From a bacterium (GTDB lineage Bacteria > Tectomicrobia > Entotheonellia > Entotheonellales > Entotheonellaceae), in contig JAPULM010000593.1 of the NCBI GenBank assembly GCA_027294925.1, positions 1 to 14,096 of the forward strand: 14,096 nt of DNA, given 5' to 3'. The position numbers and the translations under genes were made by a program. Positions 14,080 to 14,096 of this stretch are shown here, piece after piece (position 1 is the stretch's first letter; every line of letters begins with the position of its first letter). The notes under the pieces are model-generated. The model saw only the letters and a program-made list of their open reading frames with translations. It was not told where the DNA came from and did no database searches.

Positions 14080-14096
14080 TTATGCCTCCCCTCGCT
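14080..14096 (-). CDS. atpD: Probable 3' end of atpD (F1 beta subunit), cut by window edge
   Basis: Reading leftward from the window edge, one frame gives Arg-Gly-Glu-Ala then TAA at 14082 to 14080, two bases before the atpC start. In most atp operons atpD directly precedes atpC, so this is the likely beta subunit stop. Only four sense codons are visible, so the identity rests on position alone. Confidence 0.3.

Overview
The window is an ordinary bacterial chromosome segment that is densely coded throughout. I found no tRNA, rRNA, IS element, prophage gene or CRISPR array. By eye the base composition is near balanced and does not change along the window. It reads as a respiring, probably chemolithotrophic bacterium. 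The pairing of a long cytochrome bd-like oxidase with membrane-bound cytochromes c and a cytochrome c/ethylbenzene-dehydrogenase-type haem b fusion is what I remember from Nitrospira-like (Nitrospirota) genomes. That assignment is inference, and the housekeeping genes alone do not settle the phylum.

Region 1 (1-9520, minus strand) looks like one large respiratory operon read right to left. A good sigma70-type promoter (9493-9520) lies in front of a 769-residue bd-like oxidase subunit. Three membrane-anchored cytochromes c follow closely: a dihaem protein, a three-helix monohaem protein, and a dihaem protein fused to a haem b domain. After a 103-base gap come haem A synthase (ctaA), haem O synthase (ctaB), a compact cytochrome oxidase subunit III and a SCO copper chaperone. 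The first 65 codons of an ABC transporter ATPase run off the left edge. No cytochrome oxidase subunit I or II and no cydB is present. The haem A/copper maturation genes and the orphan subunit III therefore stand next to a bd-like enzyme rather than a normal haem-copper oxidase. This is the most interesting feature of the window.

Region 2 (9433-9866) is the divergent intergenic region. It holds the oxidase promoter, an ATTGAA repeat/palindrome cluster that could be an operator, and a plausible folE promoter.

Region 3 (9867-11948, plus strand) is a pterin operon: folE, folB, folK and a MoaB/Mog-family molybdenum cofactor gene. The last three overlap.

Region 4 (11991-14096, minus strand) holds, in transcription order, the likely end of atpD, atpC (F1 epsilon subunit), a TrmN6-like methyltransferase and rsmI. 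It converges on the folate operon.
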